NCBI RefSeq assembly: GCF_003312425.1
Contig: NZ_QNUX01000011.1
Coordinates: forward strand, 1 to 64,000
Reading direction: 5' to 3'
Length of the DNA stretch: 64,000 bases
Origin: Flavobacterium psychrolimnae
GTDB lineage: Bacteria > Bacteroidota > Bacteroidia > Flavobacteriales > Flavobacteriaceae
Both the position numbers and the translations under genes were made by a program. The notes beneath the pieces were generated by a model. That model worked only from the letters and a program-made list of their open reading frames with translations, was not told the DNA's origin and did no database searches. Numbering within the stretch: the first letter of the stretch is position 1; every line of letters begins with the position of its first letter. Positions 53,963-62,520 of this stretch are shown here, piece after piece.

Positions 53963-54401
53963 ATTTCAATAAATACAAATAATGATTGTAATAATCTACA
54001 ATTGCTTTTCCTTTCATCAATATATCAGCACCTATAATTCCATGAACCGGTTTTGCTTTGTGCTGTGTTAGCGCTTCATTGACGTGAGACAAATCGAAAA
54101 TAACAATATCAAAAGTGATGTCTTTCCAAGAACCAAGTTGTAATTGATTTTTTAAAGCCAGCTGGGTAAACATTCCAGTGGCTCCTGCACCAGCGGCTTT
54201 CGTTTTGGATTTTTTTGCTTCTAATAAAAATAAATCAACACTTTCAAATCCCACACAACTGTTTGAAGCTCCTGTATCCAGAATGAAATTTCCTGTAACG
54301 CCATTGATTTTTGCTTTTATCAAAAGATGTTGTGTTTTAGTAATTTTAAATTTTACTTTTCTGTAATTTTCCTTTTTAAGGATTTCGTGTAGGTTCTTCA
54401 T
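53961..54401 (-). CDS. retropepsin-like aspartic protease, clan AA
   Basis: NFILDTGASNSCVGFES contains the DTGAS active-site motif of single-domain aspartic proteases, which must dimerise to be active. The downstream flap and the ILGADIL-type strand (VHGIIGADILMKGKAIVDYYNHYLYL) complete the fold. Its 146 residues fit the family. There is no signal peptide, so it is cytosolic or peripheral. Substrates of these Bacteroidota proteins are not well known. A possible promoter box lies 36 bases upstream. Confidence 0.9.
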   Translation of the reverse strand: MKNLHEILKKENYRKVKFKITKTQHLLIKAKINGVTGNFILDTGASNSCVGFESVDLFLLEAKKSKTKAAGAGATGMFTQLALKNQLQLGSWKDITFDIVIFDLSHVNEALTQHKAKPVHGIIGADILMKGKAIVDYYNHYLYLLK

Positions 54402-54436
54402 TGATGCGGAATTTATTTTCCTAAATTTTCAATTTA

Positions 54437-54444
54437 CAAAGATA
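54437..54444 (-). promoter_or_regulatory. possible promoter of the clan AA protease gene
   Basis: Minus-strand TATCTTTG fits the -7 box and lies 35 bases before the ATG; no TTG is seen at the normal distance. Confidence 0.4.
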
Positions 54445-54509
54445 CATGGAGTTATCGAAGGAATCCGCGAATCTTTTTAAAACCATTTTTTCAACAACTA
54501 TTATTCTTG

Positions 54510-54517
54510 TAATTTTG
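54510..54517 (+). promoter_or_regulatory. possible tatD promoter, -7 box
   Basis: TAATTTTG lies 18 bases before the TTG start at 54536, giving a leader of about a dozen bases. This supports the unusual start codon, since a further upstream start would fall in the promoter. Confidence 0.45.
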
Positions 54518-54535
54518 TACACTTAAACTTTACAC

Positions 54536-55315
54536 TTGGAAACAAATAGTACAATTACCGATACGCACACCCATTTATACTCAGAGGAATTTGATCAAGA
54601 TAGAAACGAAATGATACAACGCGCCATTGATGCCGGTGTTTCGCGTTTTTTTATTCCCGCAATCGATTCTACCTGCACAGAATCGATGTATGAATTGGAG
54701 AAAAATCATCCTGAAAATGTTTTTTTGATGATGGGTTTGCACCCAACGTATGTAAAAGACAATTTTCTGGAGGAATTACAGCATGTAGAAAATGAATTGG
54801 CCAAAAGAAAATTTTATGCGGTTGGTGAAATAGGAATCGATTTGTATTGGGACAAAACCCATTTGCCTCAGCAACAAATCGCTTTCAAAAAGCAAATTCA
54901 ATTAGCCAAGCAGTACAAATTGCCTATTGTGATTCATTGCCGAGAAGCCTTTGAAGAAATTTTTGAAATTTTGGAGGAAGAAAAATCACCGGAATTGTTT
55001 GGCATCTTTCATTGTTTTACAGGTACTTATGAGCAGGCTTTACAAGCGATTTCGTATAACATGAAGTTGGGAATAGGTGGTGTTGTGACTTTTAAAAATG
55101 GAAAAATCGACCAGTTCCTGAACCAAATTGATTTAAAACATATAGTTCTGGAAACTGATTCCCCGTATTTAGCTCCGGTTCCTTTTCGAGGGAAAAGAAA
55201 CGAAAGTAGTTATATTGTTAACGTAGTAGATAAGTTAGCGCAAATTTATAGCCTTTCGGCAAATGAAATTGCGGCGGTCACCACAGAGAATTCTAAAGCT
55301 ATTTTTGGGATTTAA
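54536..55315 (+). CDS. tatD: TatD-family metal-dependent nuclease
   Basis: This TIM-barrel hydrolase has the metal ligands expected of TatD DNases: DTHTHLYSEEFD (HxH), GEIGIDLYWDKTHLPQQ, LPIVIHCREAFEE, GIFHCFTGTYEQA and LETDSPYLAPVPFRGKRNES. It should act as a 3'-5' DNA exonuclease or deoxyribonuclease in the cytosol. The protein seems to start at TTG 54536, because no ATG lies between the promoter box and the first conserved residues. The length is 259 residues. The acyltransferase gene follows at 55381. Confidence 0.93.
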   Translation: METNSTITDTHTHLYSEEFDQDRNEMIQRAIDAGVSRFFIPAIDSTCTESMYELEKNHPENVFLMMGLHPTYVKDNFLEELQHVENELAKRKFYAVGEIGIDLYWDKTHLPQQQIAFKKQIQLAKQYKLPIVIHCREAFEEIFEILEEEKSPELFGIFHCFTGTYEQALQAISYNMKLGIGGVVTFKNGKIDQFLNQIDLKHIVLETDSPYLAPVPFRGKRNESSYIVNVVDKLAQIYSLSANEIAAVTTENSKAIFGI

Positions 55316-55380
55316 AGTAGAATTTACCTTATTTTGATATTTTTTTTGTTCATTTGCCCACACAAAAATTGAGAACCAAA

Positions 55381-56517
55381 ATGCAGAAATTTGACGCTAT
55401 TCGGCCATTTTATGATTCCGAAATAAACGAAGCACTTCATAATGTAGTTAATCATCCAATGATGAAAGCATTGATGAATTTTACTTTCCCGGATGTTGCG
55501 GATGAAGTTTGGAAAGAACAACTTCGCAAAACGCATTCTATTCGTGATTTTCAGTGTAATTTCATTTACAAATCGGTACAAAAAGTGCTCGAGAAAAGCT
55601 CTGAAGGATTGACTACTTCCGGTTTTGAAAACTTAGAACCTAATACTTCTTACTTATTTATATCCAATCATCGCGATATTCTTTTAGACACAACGTTGTT
55701 GAATACGGCTTTGTTTGAGCACGGTTTAGTGATGACTGCTTCAGCGATTGGCGATAATTTAGTCAAAAAAGCTTTTTTGAATACGTTAGCAAAACTGAAC
55801 CGGAACTTTCTGGTGCAACGTGGCTTAACGCCAAGGGAAATGCTGCAAAGTTCAAAGCTATTGGCAGAATATATTGGGAATTTGTTGCTTCATGAAAACC
55901 GTTCCGTTTGGATTGCACAACGCGAAGGAAGGACTAAAGACGGTAATGACGAGACAAATCCTGGTGTTTTGAAAATGCTTGGAATGGGTTCTGATGAAAA
56001 GAATTTGATGGATTATTTTAAGAAAATAAAAATTGTACCGGTTTCTATTTCATACGAATACGATCCTACTGATGCTTTGAAAATGCCGCAATTAATGGCT
56101 GAAGCCAATAATGAAGTGTACGTTAAAGAGAAAAATGAAGATTTCATGACGATTCTTAGCGGTGCTTTGGGACAAAAGAAAAGAATTCATATTCATGTAG
56201 GCAAAGTTTTAGATCAAGAAATTGAAGCCATAAAAACTGAAAATGACAGTTCAAATAAGCAAATAGTAGCTTTGGCACAAGTAATTGATGATGCCATATT
56301 GAGCAATTATAAATTGTGGCCAACAAATTTCATCGCCTTTGATATTGTAAATAAGACCAATCGCTTTGCTCATTTATACACCGAAAATGAAAAGTCGTTA
56401 TTCGAGCGTAGACTTGAAATGCGAATTGATCACGATAATCCAGTGGCCTTAGACGGTTTTCTGGCGATGTATGCCAACCCGGTTGTGAATAAATTAAAAT
56501 ACCACGATGTTGTATAA
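55381..56517 (+). CDS. 1-acyl-sn-glycerol-3-phosphate acyltransferase-like protein
   Basis: The 378-residue protein belongs to the PlsC acyltransferase superfamily. YLFISNHRDILLDTTLLN is the catalytic block, with the His one residue further from the Asp than in the usual HX4D. IAQREGRTKDGNDETNPGVLKML corresponds to the EGTR block, and KIVPVSISYEYDP to the later block. It probably adds an acyl chain during phospholipid synthesis. Its larger size and the variant spacing set it apart from ordinary PlsC. I use the ATG at 55381; a TTG at 55354 is less likely. The next gene overlaps its end by 11 bases. Confidence 0.85.
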   Translation: MQKFDAIRPFYDSEINEALHNVVNHPMMKALMNFTFPDVADEVWKEQLRKTHSIRDFQCNFIYKSVQKVLEKSSEGLTTSGFENLEPNTSYLFISNHRDILLDTTLLNTALFEHGLVMTASAIGDNLVKKAFLNTLAKLNRNFLVQRGLTPREMLQSSKLLAEYIGNLLLHENRSVWIAQREGRTKDGNDETNPGVLKMLGMGSDEKNLMDYFKKIKIVPVSISYEYDPTDALKMPQLMAEANNEVYVKEKNEDFMTILSGALGQKKRIHIHVGKVLDQEIEAIKTENDSSNKQIVALAQVIDDAILSNYKLWPTNFIAFDIVNKTNRFAHLYTENEKSLFERRLEMRIDHDNPVALDGFLAMYANPVVNKLKYHDVV

Positions 56518-57535
56518 AGCCAAAATACTTTTAATCTATACCGGAGGAACCATCGGTATGAGAAAAGATTTTGAGACGGGAGCGCTCAAAGCTTTCAATT
56601 TTAGTAAATTGTTGCAGCGCATTCCGGAATTAAAACAATTGGATTGTGAAATAGAAACTATTTCTTTCGAAAATCCAATTGATTCTTCGAACATGAATCC
56701 TGAAAAATGGGCTAAAATTGCGACTATTATTGAGGATAACTACACTTCATTTGACGGATTCGTGGTGCTTCATGGGTCAGACACGATGTCCTATTCGGCA
56801 TCGGCTTTGAGTTTTATGCTTGAAAATTTATCTAAACCTGTAATTTTTACCGGATCTCAATTACCCATTGGAGATTTACGTACGGACGCCAAAGAGAATC
56901 TGATTACGGCAATTCAAATTGCATCTTTACGAAACAATGATGAGCCAGTTATTAGCGAAGTGTGTCTTTATTTTGAATACAAATTGTACCGAGGCAATAG
57001 AACCACAAAGATAAATGCGGAACATTTTAAAGCATTTACCTCTCCAAATTATCCTGAATTGGTAGAATCTGGTGTGCATTTGAAATTGAATCCAGAATTA
57101 TTTCTGGCTAAAAGTGAAAATGAAGAATTCAAGGTTCATAAAAATTTAGATAACAATGTTGCTATTATAAAAATGTTTCCAGGGATTAGCGAAGCAGTTT
57201 TGGCAGCGATTTTTGATATTCCAAATCTTAAAGGAATTGTTTTAGAAACGTACGGAGCGGGAAATGCACCAACGGAAGATTGGTTTTTAAACTTATTAAA
57301 AAAAGCAATCAGTAGAGGTTTACATATTATCAACGTAACACAATGCTCCGGTGGAAGCGTGAGTATGGGACAGTATGAAACGAGTACAGGGATGAAAAAA
57401 ATAGGGGTGATTTCTGGAAAAGACATCACAACTGAAGCTGCAATCACTAAATTAATGTATTTGTTAGGCCAAAAAATAGATCAAAAAGATTTCAAAACTA
57501 TTTTTGAAACTTCTTTGCGCGGTGAAATAGCATAA
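56507..57535 (+). CDS. ansA: type I (cytosolic) L-asparaginase
   Basis: The enzyme hydrolyses asparagine to aspartate and ammonia. LLIYTGGTIGMRKDFETGA holds the first catalytic Thr, and VLHGSDTMSYSASALSFML the second Thr with Asp. FTGSQLPIGDLRTDAKENL and NVTQCSGGSVSMGQYETS follow. The 342 residues and lack of a signal peptide match type I enzymes such as E. coli AnsA. It overlaps the acyltransferase gene by 11 bases, so the two are probably translated from one message. Confidence 0.95.
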   Translation: MLYKAKILLIYTGGTIGMRKDFETGALKAFNFSKLLQRIPELKQLDCEIETISFENPIDSSNMNPEKWAKIATIIEDNYTSFDGFVVLHGSDTMSYSASALSFMLENLSKPVIFTGSQLPIGDLRTDAKENLITAIQIASLRNNDEPVISEVCLYFEYKLYRGNRTTKINAEHFKAFTSPNYPELVESGVHLKLNPELFLAKSENEEFKVHKNLDNNVAIIKMFPGISEAVLAAIFDIPNLKGIVLETYGAGNAPTEDWFLNLLKKAISRGLHIINVTQCSGGSVSMGQYETSTGMKKIGVISGKDITTEAAITKLMYLLGQKIDQKDFKTIFETSLRGEIA

Positions 57536-57596
57536 TAGTTCGATTTTACTTTTCTAACTCATTTTTTTTATTGTTATTTGCAACCTCAAATAAAAT

Positions 57597-57683
57597 AGAG
57601 AGGTGTCCGAGTGGTTGAAGGAGCTAGCCTGGAAAGCTAGTATGTGGGTAACTGCATCGTGGGTTCGAATCCCATCCTCTCTG
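57597..57683 (+). tRNA. tRNA-Ser, anticodon GGA
   Basis: Acceptor strands AGAGAGG and CCTCTCT pair fully, and G57683 is the serine discriminator. The anticodon stem CTAGC/GCTAG encloses CTGGAAA, giving GGA, which reads UCC and UCU. A long variable arm marks the serine class. The T stem-loop is GTGGG-TTCGAAT-CCCAT. CCA is not encoded. Confidence 0.96.
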
Positions 57684-57691
57684 CAAAAAAA

Positions 57692-57720
57692 TAATGCTTT
57701 CCGAAAGGGAAGCATTTTTT
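57692..57720 (+). terminator. terminator of tRNA-Ser
   Basis: AATGCTTTCC, loop GAAA and GGGAAGCATT form a ten-pair stem with one wobble, followed by six T. Confidence 0.85.
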
Positions 57721-57765
57721 GTTTTATGGCTTGGCAAACTTTTTAGTTTGTTTAAGCTATAAAAC
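57721..57765. repeat. 45-base imperfect palindrome between tRNA-Ser and gntK
   Basis: GTTTTATGGCTT and AAGCTATAAAAC pair at 11 of 12 positions, and CAAACT with AGTTTG pair perfectly inside around a four-T loop. It lies directly after the tRNA terminator and could be a second terminator or simply a cruciform. Confidence 0.6.
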
Positions 57766-57790
57766 AAAAAAAGATCAGGCATGAAATGCC
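57766..57790 (-). terminator. weak terminator after gntK
   Basis: On the minus strand GGCAT, TTC and ATGCC form a short hairpin about 20 bases after the gntK stop. A T run follows after a short gap. The five-pair stem makes it uncertain. Confidence 0.4.
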
Positions 57791-57809
57791 GAGCATTAGT
57801 TTCTTCTTT

Positions 57810-59228
57810 TTAAATATCTTTCAACAGAGAATAAATCTTTTTAAATTTTTCAAAGCTTTGTTCGTAGATTTCTTTGGAATCTATATTTGGTAAAAAAGTT
57901 TTTCCAACTTTATTTTCGGATGGAACGGCAATATCAGTAGCTTTAAAACCAATCAAAACAGCTCCCCAAGCAGAAGCTTCGATTGTTTCGGCTACGATTA
58001 CTTTCATTTGAAAAATATCAGCGACCATTTGTAGCCAAAGTTCACTTTTTCCAAAACCGCCACTCGCCATTATGGTGATTTTGTGTCTTTCCTCAGGATT
58101 TGGGAGTAAGATTTCGGTAATGCTCAATAGTCCAAATAAAATACCTTCCAGTGTTGCCCTAATCAAATGCGCTTTGGCATGGATAATTCGGATTCTTAAA
58201 AGAGTTCCTTGTGCAGAAGCATCCCAAATAGGCGCTCTTTCTCCCAATAAATAAGGAACAAAAAGCAAGCCTTCGGATCCGGCAGCAATAGTTTCAGCCT
58301 GTTTAAATAATTCTTCGAAAGATTCATCTGTTTTTAATATGGATTCTTTGAGCCATTGTAAAACAATTGCACCATTATTGACCGCTCCCAGTTTCAAATA
58401 GTGATTGTCCATTAAATGGTAACATTGTGTTCGCATTTCCGGGTCAATAAAAGGTTTCTCAGTTGGTAAACGAACTGCGCCGCTGGTTCCAATGGATAAC
58501 GCCATTCGGCCGGCTTGCATAGCTCCGGTTCCTAAATTTGCCAATACGCCGTCACCGCCACCCAAAATATAATCAAAACCATCGGATAGTCCTTTTGCTT
58601 TGTGGGTTGGGCTAACAATGGTGGAAAGGTATGATTCTTCTATTTTCAAATAATCTAAAATATCCGATTCCCATTGTATTGTATGAATGTTCATTAAACC
58701 TGTACCTGATGCCATCGATGAATCAATTACATATTCGCCGGTAAGATGATGCCAAATGTATTCTTTGATGCTAATGAACTTATACGTTTTAGAAAAAGTG
58801 ATTGTATCGTGTTCTTTTAACCAAGCAATTTTGGTCATGGGTGAAAAGGTATGAATAGGAATTCCTGTTTTTTGATAGAAATTTTTTCCCTGTTCGGATG
58901 CTTTTAACGCTTCGGCTAATGCATGCGCTCTATTATCGGCCCAAATGATAGCATCGGTGAGCGGTTTTCCATTGTTGTCGATTGCTATTATACTTTGCAT
59001 AGCCGAACTAAAACTGATAAATTCAGGCTGAATTCCTTTTGTGATTTTTTGGATACATCCTAAAACAGCCGCTACAATTTCATCGGGTTTTTGAATGCTC
59101 CAATCTGGCTTAGGATGATACATAGAGTAGGATTTACTACATTCCTGAATCACTTTTCCCGTTCTGTCAAAACACACAGCTTTTGTTGCTGTGGTACCAA
59201 TGTCTATTCCAATGTAAAATTGCTCCAT
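57810..59228 (-). CDS. gntK: gluconokinase, FGGY family
   Basis: The enzyme phosphorylates gluconate to 6-phosphogluconate. FGGY-kinase features are IGIDIGTTATKAVCFDRTGKV (phosphate-1 loop), AIIWADNRAHALAEALK, VIDSSMASGTGLMNIHTI, LSIGTSGAVRLPTEKPF (substrate/adenosine region) and MASGGFGKSELWLQMVADIFQM near the C-terminus. The 472 residues fit this class, which differs from the small P-loop gluconokinase of E. coli. The gluconate specificity rests on its neighbours gntP and gnd. Last gene of the operon. Confidence 0.92.
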   Translation of the reverse strand: MEQFYIGIDIGTTATKAVCFDRTGKVIQECSKSYSMYHPKPDWSIQKPDEIVAAVLGCIQKITKGIQPEFISFSSAMQSIIAIDNNGKPLTDAIIWADNRAHALAEALKASEQGKNFYQKTGIPIHTFSPMTKIAWLKEHDTITFSKTYKFISIKEYIWHHLTGEYVIDSSMASGTGLMNIHTIQWESDILDYLKIEESYLSTIVSPTHKAKGLSDGFDYILGGGDGVLANLGTGAMQAGRMALSIGTSGAVRLPTEKPFIDPEMRTQCYHLMDNHYLKLGAVNNGAIVLQWLKESILKTDESFEELFKQAETIAAGSEGLLFVPYLLGERAPIWDASAQGTLLRIRIIHAKAHLIRATLEGILFGLLSITEILLPNPEERHKITIMASGGFGKSELWLQMVADIFQMKVIVAETIEASAWGAVLIGFKATDIAVPSENKVGKTFLPNIDSKEIYEQSFEKFKKIYSLLKDI

Positions 59229-59246
59229 TTTTTAGTTTAATTGGGG

Positions 59247-60566
59247 TTATCCCACTAGTAAATTCAGTAATAGTACACCAATCAATCCCATTACTCCAAT
59301 GATTGTTTCCATTACAGTCCATGTTTTAAAGGTATCCGAAATACTGATTCCGAAATACTCTTTAAACATCCAGAATCCCGTATCATTCACATGAGAACAC
59401 ATTAAACTTCCGGCTCCAATTGATAACACCATCAATTCTGGACTTATCCCAGAACTAATCACTAAAGGTTGTACAATCCCTGCCGCAGTTAATCCCGCTA
59501 CAGTTGCTGAGCCCAGAGCAATCCTGATAATAGTTGCCACAAGCCAGCCCAATACTAATGGAGAAAGTGTTGAGGTTTCGAAAAAAACAGCTAAATCACT
59601 ACCAATACCGCTGTCAATCAGTACTTGTTTGAAAGCGCCTCCGGCCGCAATAATCATAATAATCATCGTGGCGGAACTCAGTGCTGAACTGGATTTGTCC
59701 ATAATTTCCTGCATCTTTCGACCGCGATTGATGCCTAAAAAAACAATTGCAAACAATACTGCAAGAAGCATAGAAGTGGTTGGACTTCCAATAAATCCAA
59801 GAATCTGACGTATAGAAGATATTTCAGGTAAGGTCAACTCGCTTATTGTTGCCATAGCCATTAAGATAACAGGAATCAGAGCCGTTATAAAACTGATCAT
59901 GAAAGAAGGCATTTCGTTTTCAGCGAATGTTTTACTTTCGAATAATCCTTTGGGTGGATTAGCGACTATCTTCTTAATAAACTCTGGGAACACAATTCCC
60001 GCAATCAATAAAGTAGGAATGGCAATTATCAATCCGAATAGCAGCGTTTTGCCAATATCAGCCTTGAAAATTACCGCAATGGCTGTAGGTCCCGGATGAG
60101 GTGGCAAAAAACCGTGAGTTACCGAAAGTGCAGATGCCATGGCAATTCCAAGATAGATTATAGGCTGCTTCGTACTTTTTGCGACAGCGAAAACCATTGG
60201 AATCAAAATCACAAAACCGGCATTGTAAAACATAGAAATTCCTACGGCAAAACCGGTAAGTAACATTGCCCATTTGATGTGTTTCACTCCAACAGACCGA
60301 ATCATCACCGAGCTTATTCGTTGTGCCGCACCACTGTCTGAAAGGATATTTCCCAATATAACTCCAAGAGCAATAATCAAAATCAAAGAACCTAAAGTGC
60401 TGCCAATTCCTTGTTGGAGGGAATTTAGGATGTCAGGAAATAGCATGCCTTTGGCAATTCCCACAAAGAAAGAAGCGATAATTAAGGAGATGAACGCATT
60501 GAGTTTTACTGCGGATATCAAGACAAGTAATAAAAGGATACTTGCAATTAAGATCAGTATTGACAT
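59247..60566 (-). CDS. gntP: gluconate permease, GntP family
   Basis: This inner-membrane gluconate:proton symporter has about 12-14 helices in 439 residues. Family segments are VFVGIAKGML-type ASFFVGIAKGMLFPDILNSLQQGIGSTLGSL, ALSVTHGFLPPHPGPTAIAVIF with the conserved HGFLPPHPGP loop, and GSATVAGLTAAGIVQPLV with SHVNDTGFWMFKEYF near the end. It supplies gluconate to GntK; the gap to gntK is 18 bases. Confidence 0.95.
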   Translation of the reverse strand: MSILILIASILLLLVLISAVKLNAFISLIIASFFVGIAKGMLFPDILNSLQQGIGSTLGSLILIIALGVILGNILSDSGAAQRISSVMIRSVGVKHIKWAMLLTGFAVGISMFYNAGFVILIPMVFAVAKSTKQPIIYLGIAMASALSVTHGFLPPHPGPTAIAVIFKADIGKTLLFGLIIAIPTLLIAGIVFPEFIKKIVANPPKGLFESKTFAENEMPSFMISFITALIPVILMAMATISELTLPEISSIRQILGFIGSPTTSMLLAVLFAIVFLGINRGRKMQEIMDKSSSALSSATMIIMIIAAGGAFKQVLIDSGIGSDLAVFFETSTLSPLVLGWLVATIIRIALGSATVAGLTAAGIVQPLVISSGISPELMVLSIGAGSLMCSHVNDTGFWMFKEYFGISISDTFKTWTVMETIIGVMGLIGVLLLNLLVG

Positions 60567-60623
60567 GTACTTGAATTTGAAAAATTAGAAATGATATTCG
60601 AATTGGTTAGTTTGTGTAATCAA

Positions 60624-61523
60624 TTATTCATTTTTTTCGACAGCGTGACCGCCAAATTCATTGCGAAGTGCCGCTACCACTTTTCCGGAGAACGTATCTT
60701 GCATCTGGGAACGGTAGCGCATCATTATCGATAAAGCAATCACAGGAGTTGGAACACCTAAATCTAAAGCGGTTTCCAGAGTCCATTTTCCTTCGCCGGA
60801 GGAATGCATGATTCCTTTGATGCTGTCTAGTTTTGGGTCTTTTGAGAAGGCATTTTCGGTGAGTTCCATTAACCAACTGCGCACCACGGAACCGTGATTG
60901 AAAAGTTTGGCTGTTTTTTCGAAATCAATGTCAAATTCAGAATGCTCAAAAACTTCGAAACCTTCAGCAATAGATTGCATCATTCCGTATTCGATGCCGT
61001 TGTGAACCATTTTAGTAAAATGTCCACTTCCGGCTGCACCAGTATATAAATGACCATTTTCAACAGAAATATCCTTGAAAACTTGCGCGACATAATCAAA
61101 TACGGCTGGTTCTCCGCCTATCATGGTACAAGCGCCATTCAAAGCTCCCGAAGTTCCGCCTGAAGTTCCACAATCCAAAAAGTCAATACCAAGTTCCTTT
61201 AGTTGTGAATAACGACGCTTGGAATCTTTATAGTTAGAGTTTCCTCCGTCAATGATAATATCGTTTTTTTCTAAAAAAGGAAGCAATGAAGTGATTACTC
61301 CATCTACAATTTCTCCTGCAGGAACCATTAACCAAATCACTTTTCGATTGTTCAATTTTTGACATAATTCTTTCACGGAAAGTGCGGTTGTGATTCCTTC
61401 CTGACCAATTTTTGTAACAAAGTCAGTATTGACATCTTGGGCTACTACTTCGTAGCCATTTCGCTGTAAATTAAGGGCAAGGTTGAAGCCCATTTTTCCT
61501 AATCCTATAATTCCAATTTGCAT
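60624..61523 (-). CDS. gnd: 6-phosphogluconate dehydrogenase, decarboxylating (short form)
   Basis: The enzyme oxidises 6-phosphogluconate to ribulose-5-phosphate. The N-terminal Rossmann fold has MQIGIIGLGKMGFNLALNLQRNGYEV. FLDCGTSGGTSGALNGACTMIGG and GAAGSGHFTKMVHNGIEYGMMQSIAEGFE carry the active-site Ser, Lys and Asn. At 299 residues it is the short GndA/YqeC-like form without the long C-terminal extension of E. coli Gnd. It is the first gene of gnd-gntP-gntK, a complete gluconate-to-pentose phosphate route. Confidence 0.94.
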   Translation of the reverse strand: MQIGIIGLGKMGFNLALNLQRNGYEVVAQDVNTDFVTKIGQEGITTALSVKELCQKLNNRKVIWLMVPAGEIVDGVITSLLPFLEKNDIIIDGGNSNYKDSKRRYSQLKELGIDFLDCGTSGGTSGALNGACTMIGGEPAVFDYVAQVFKDISVENGHLYTGAAGSGHFTKMVHNGIEYGMMQSIAEGFEVFEHSEFDIDFEKTAKLFNHGSVVRSWLMELTENAFSKDPKLDSIKGIMHSSGEGKWTLETALDLGVPTPVIALSIMMRYRSQMQDTFSGKVVAALRNEFGGHAVEKNE

Positions 61524-61738
61524 CGTTGTATTGTTTTAAGTCTGATTTGAAGACGTTTTTGAGTAATCGTAAAAATATTTTAAAGTAAAAATATTGGTTT
61601 TAATTTTTTAACAAGCAATTTATTCGAAAAATATTAAACTTGGCAGAGTCAATATGTTAATTATTTTTTGGTTTTGTATCGATTCATTTTGTGAAAGTTT
61701 ATTTGTCACCATTATCTATAAGAAAACCATCAAAATGT

Positions 61739-61746
61739 TATATTTG
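61739..61746 (+). promoter_or_regulatory. possible promoter of the 61819 gene
   Basis: TATATTTG fits the -7 box and lies about 70 bases before the ATG at 61819. No -33 element is clear. The rest of the 295-base gap to gnd shows nothing else. Confidence 0.4.
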
Positions 61747-61818
61747 TAACGTTATAATGAGAATTGAAACCTAGAAGGTGTTTTAAACAACCATTGAGCA
61801 ATTTAAACCCAAAACAAT

Positions 61819-62520
61819 ATGCGAATTTTTCTTAGTTGTTTTCTTCTTTTATCGGTTTTGAATGTTTTTTCCCAAGAAAATACGGCAACTCAAGACTCGG
61901 TCTTCGTAAAAGTGGATTCTCTGTATCGAGAAGATCAATTTTATTTTGCAATAACATATAACACGCTAACCAATAAGCCTGCGGGTTTTTCGCAAAGTAA
62001 ATTTTCTTCAGGATTCTCAGCGGGTTTTTTGAGAGACATGCCCATCAATAAGAACCGAAGAGTTGCTCTTGCTGCCGGTGTAGGTTTTACTTATAACAAT
62101 TACAATCAGAATCTGGCGATTTCTTCTACTGCCGAAACACCGGTTTATACCATTATTGATTCAGATACCCAATATAATAAAAATAAATTCTCGCTACTCT
62201 CTGTGGATGTTCCGCTTGAATTCAGATGGAGAACTTCGACCTATCAAAGCCACAAGTTCTGGCGTATCTATACCGGAATAAAGTTCAGTTATTTGTTGTA
62301 TGATAAGTCTATTTTTGATGGTAGCACCGGCAAAGTAGTACTAACCGGAAACAAAGATTTGAATAAATTTCAGTACGGTGCCTATATTTCATCTGGGTAC
62401 AATACGATAAATTTATATGCATATTATGGTTTGAACCCGTTGTTTCAATCCGCTAAAGTCGATGGTGAATCCGTTGATATGAAATCACTGAATTTTGGAA
62501 TTATATTCTATATTTTATAA
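61819..62520 (+). CDS. outer-membrane beta-barrel protein, PorT-like
   Basis: MRIFLSCFLLLSVLNVFSQEN is a signal peptide. The mature 215 residues are alternating strands of an eight-stranded OMP_b-brl_2/PorT-like barrel: FSSGFSAGFLRDMPINKNRRVALAAGVGFTYNNYNQNL, FSLLSVDVPLEFRWR, FWRIYTGIKFSYLLYDK and FGIIFYIL at the end. PorT/SprT is a type IX secretion component, and this may be a paralogue rather than PorT itself, since the family is large. Its end overlaps the convergent gene by six bases. Confidence 0.82.
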   Translation: MRIFLSCFLLLSVLNVFSQENTATQDSVFVKVDSLYREDQFYFAITYNTLTNKPAGFSQSKFSSGFSAGFLRDMPINKNRRVALAAGVGFTYNNYNQNLAISSTAETPVYTIIDSDTQYNKNKFSLLSVDVPLEFRWRTSTYQSHKFWRIYTGIKFSYLLYDKSIFDGSTGKVVLTGNKDLNKFQYGAYISSGYNTINLYAYYGLNPLFQSAKVDGESVDMKSLNFGIIFYIL

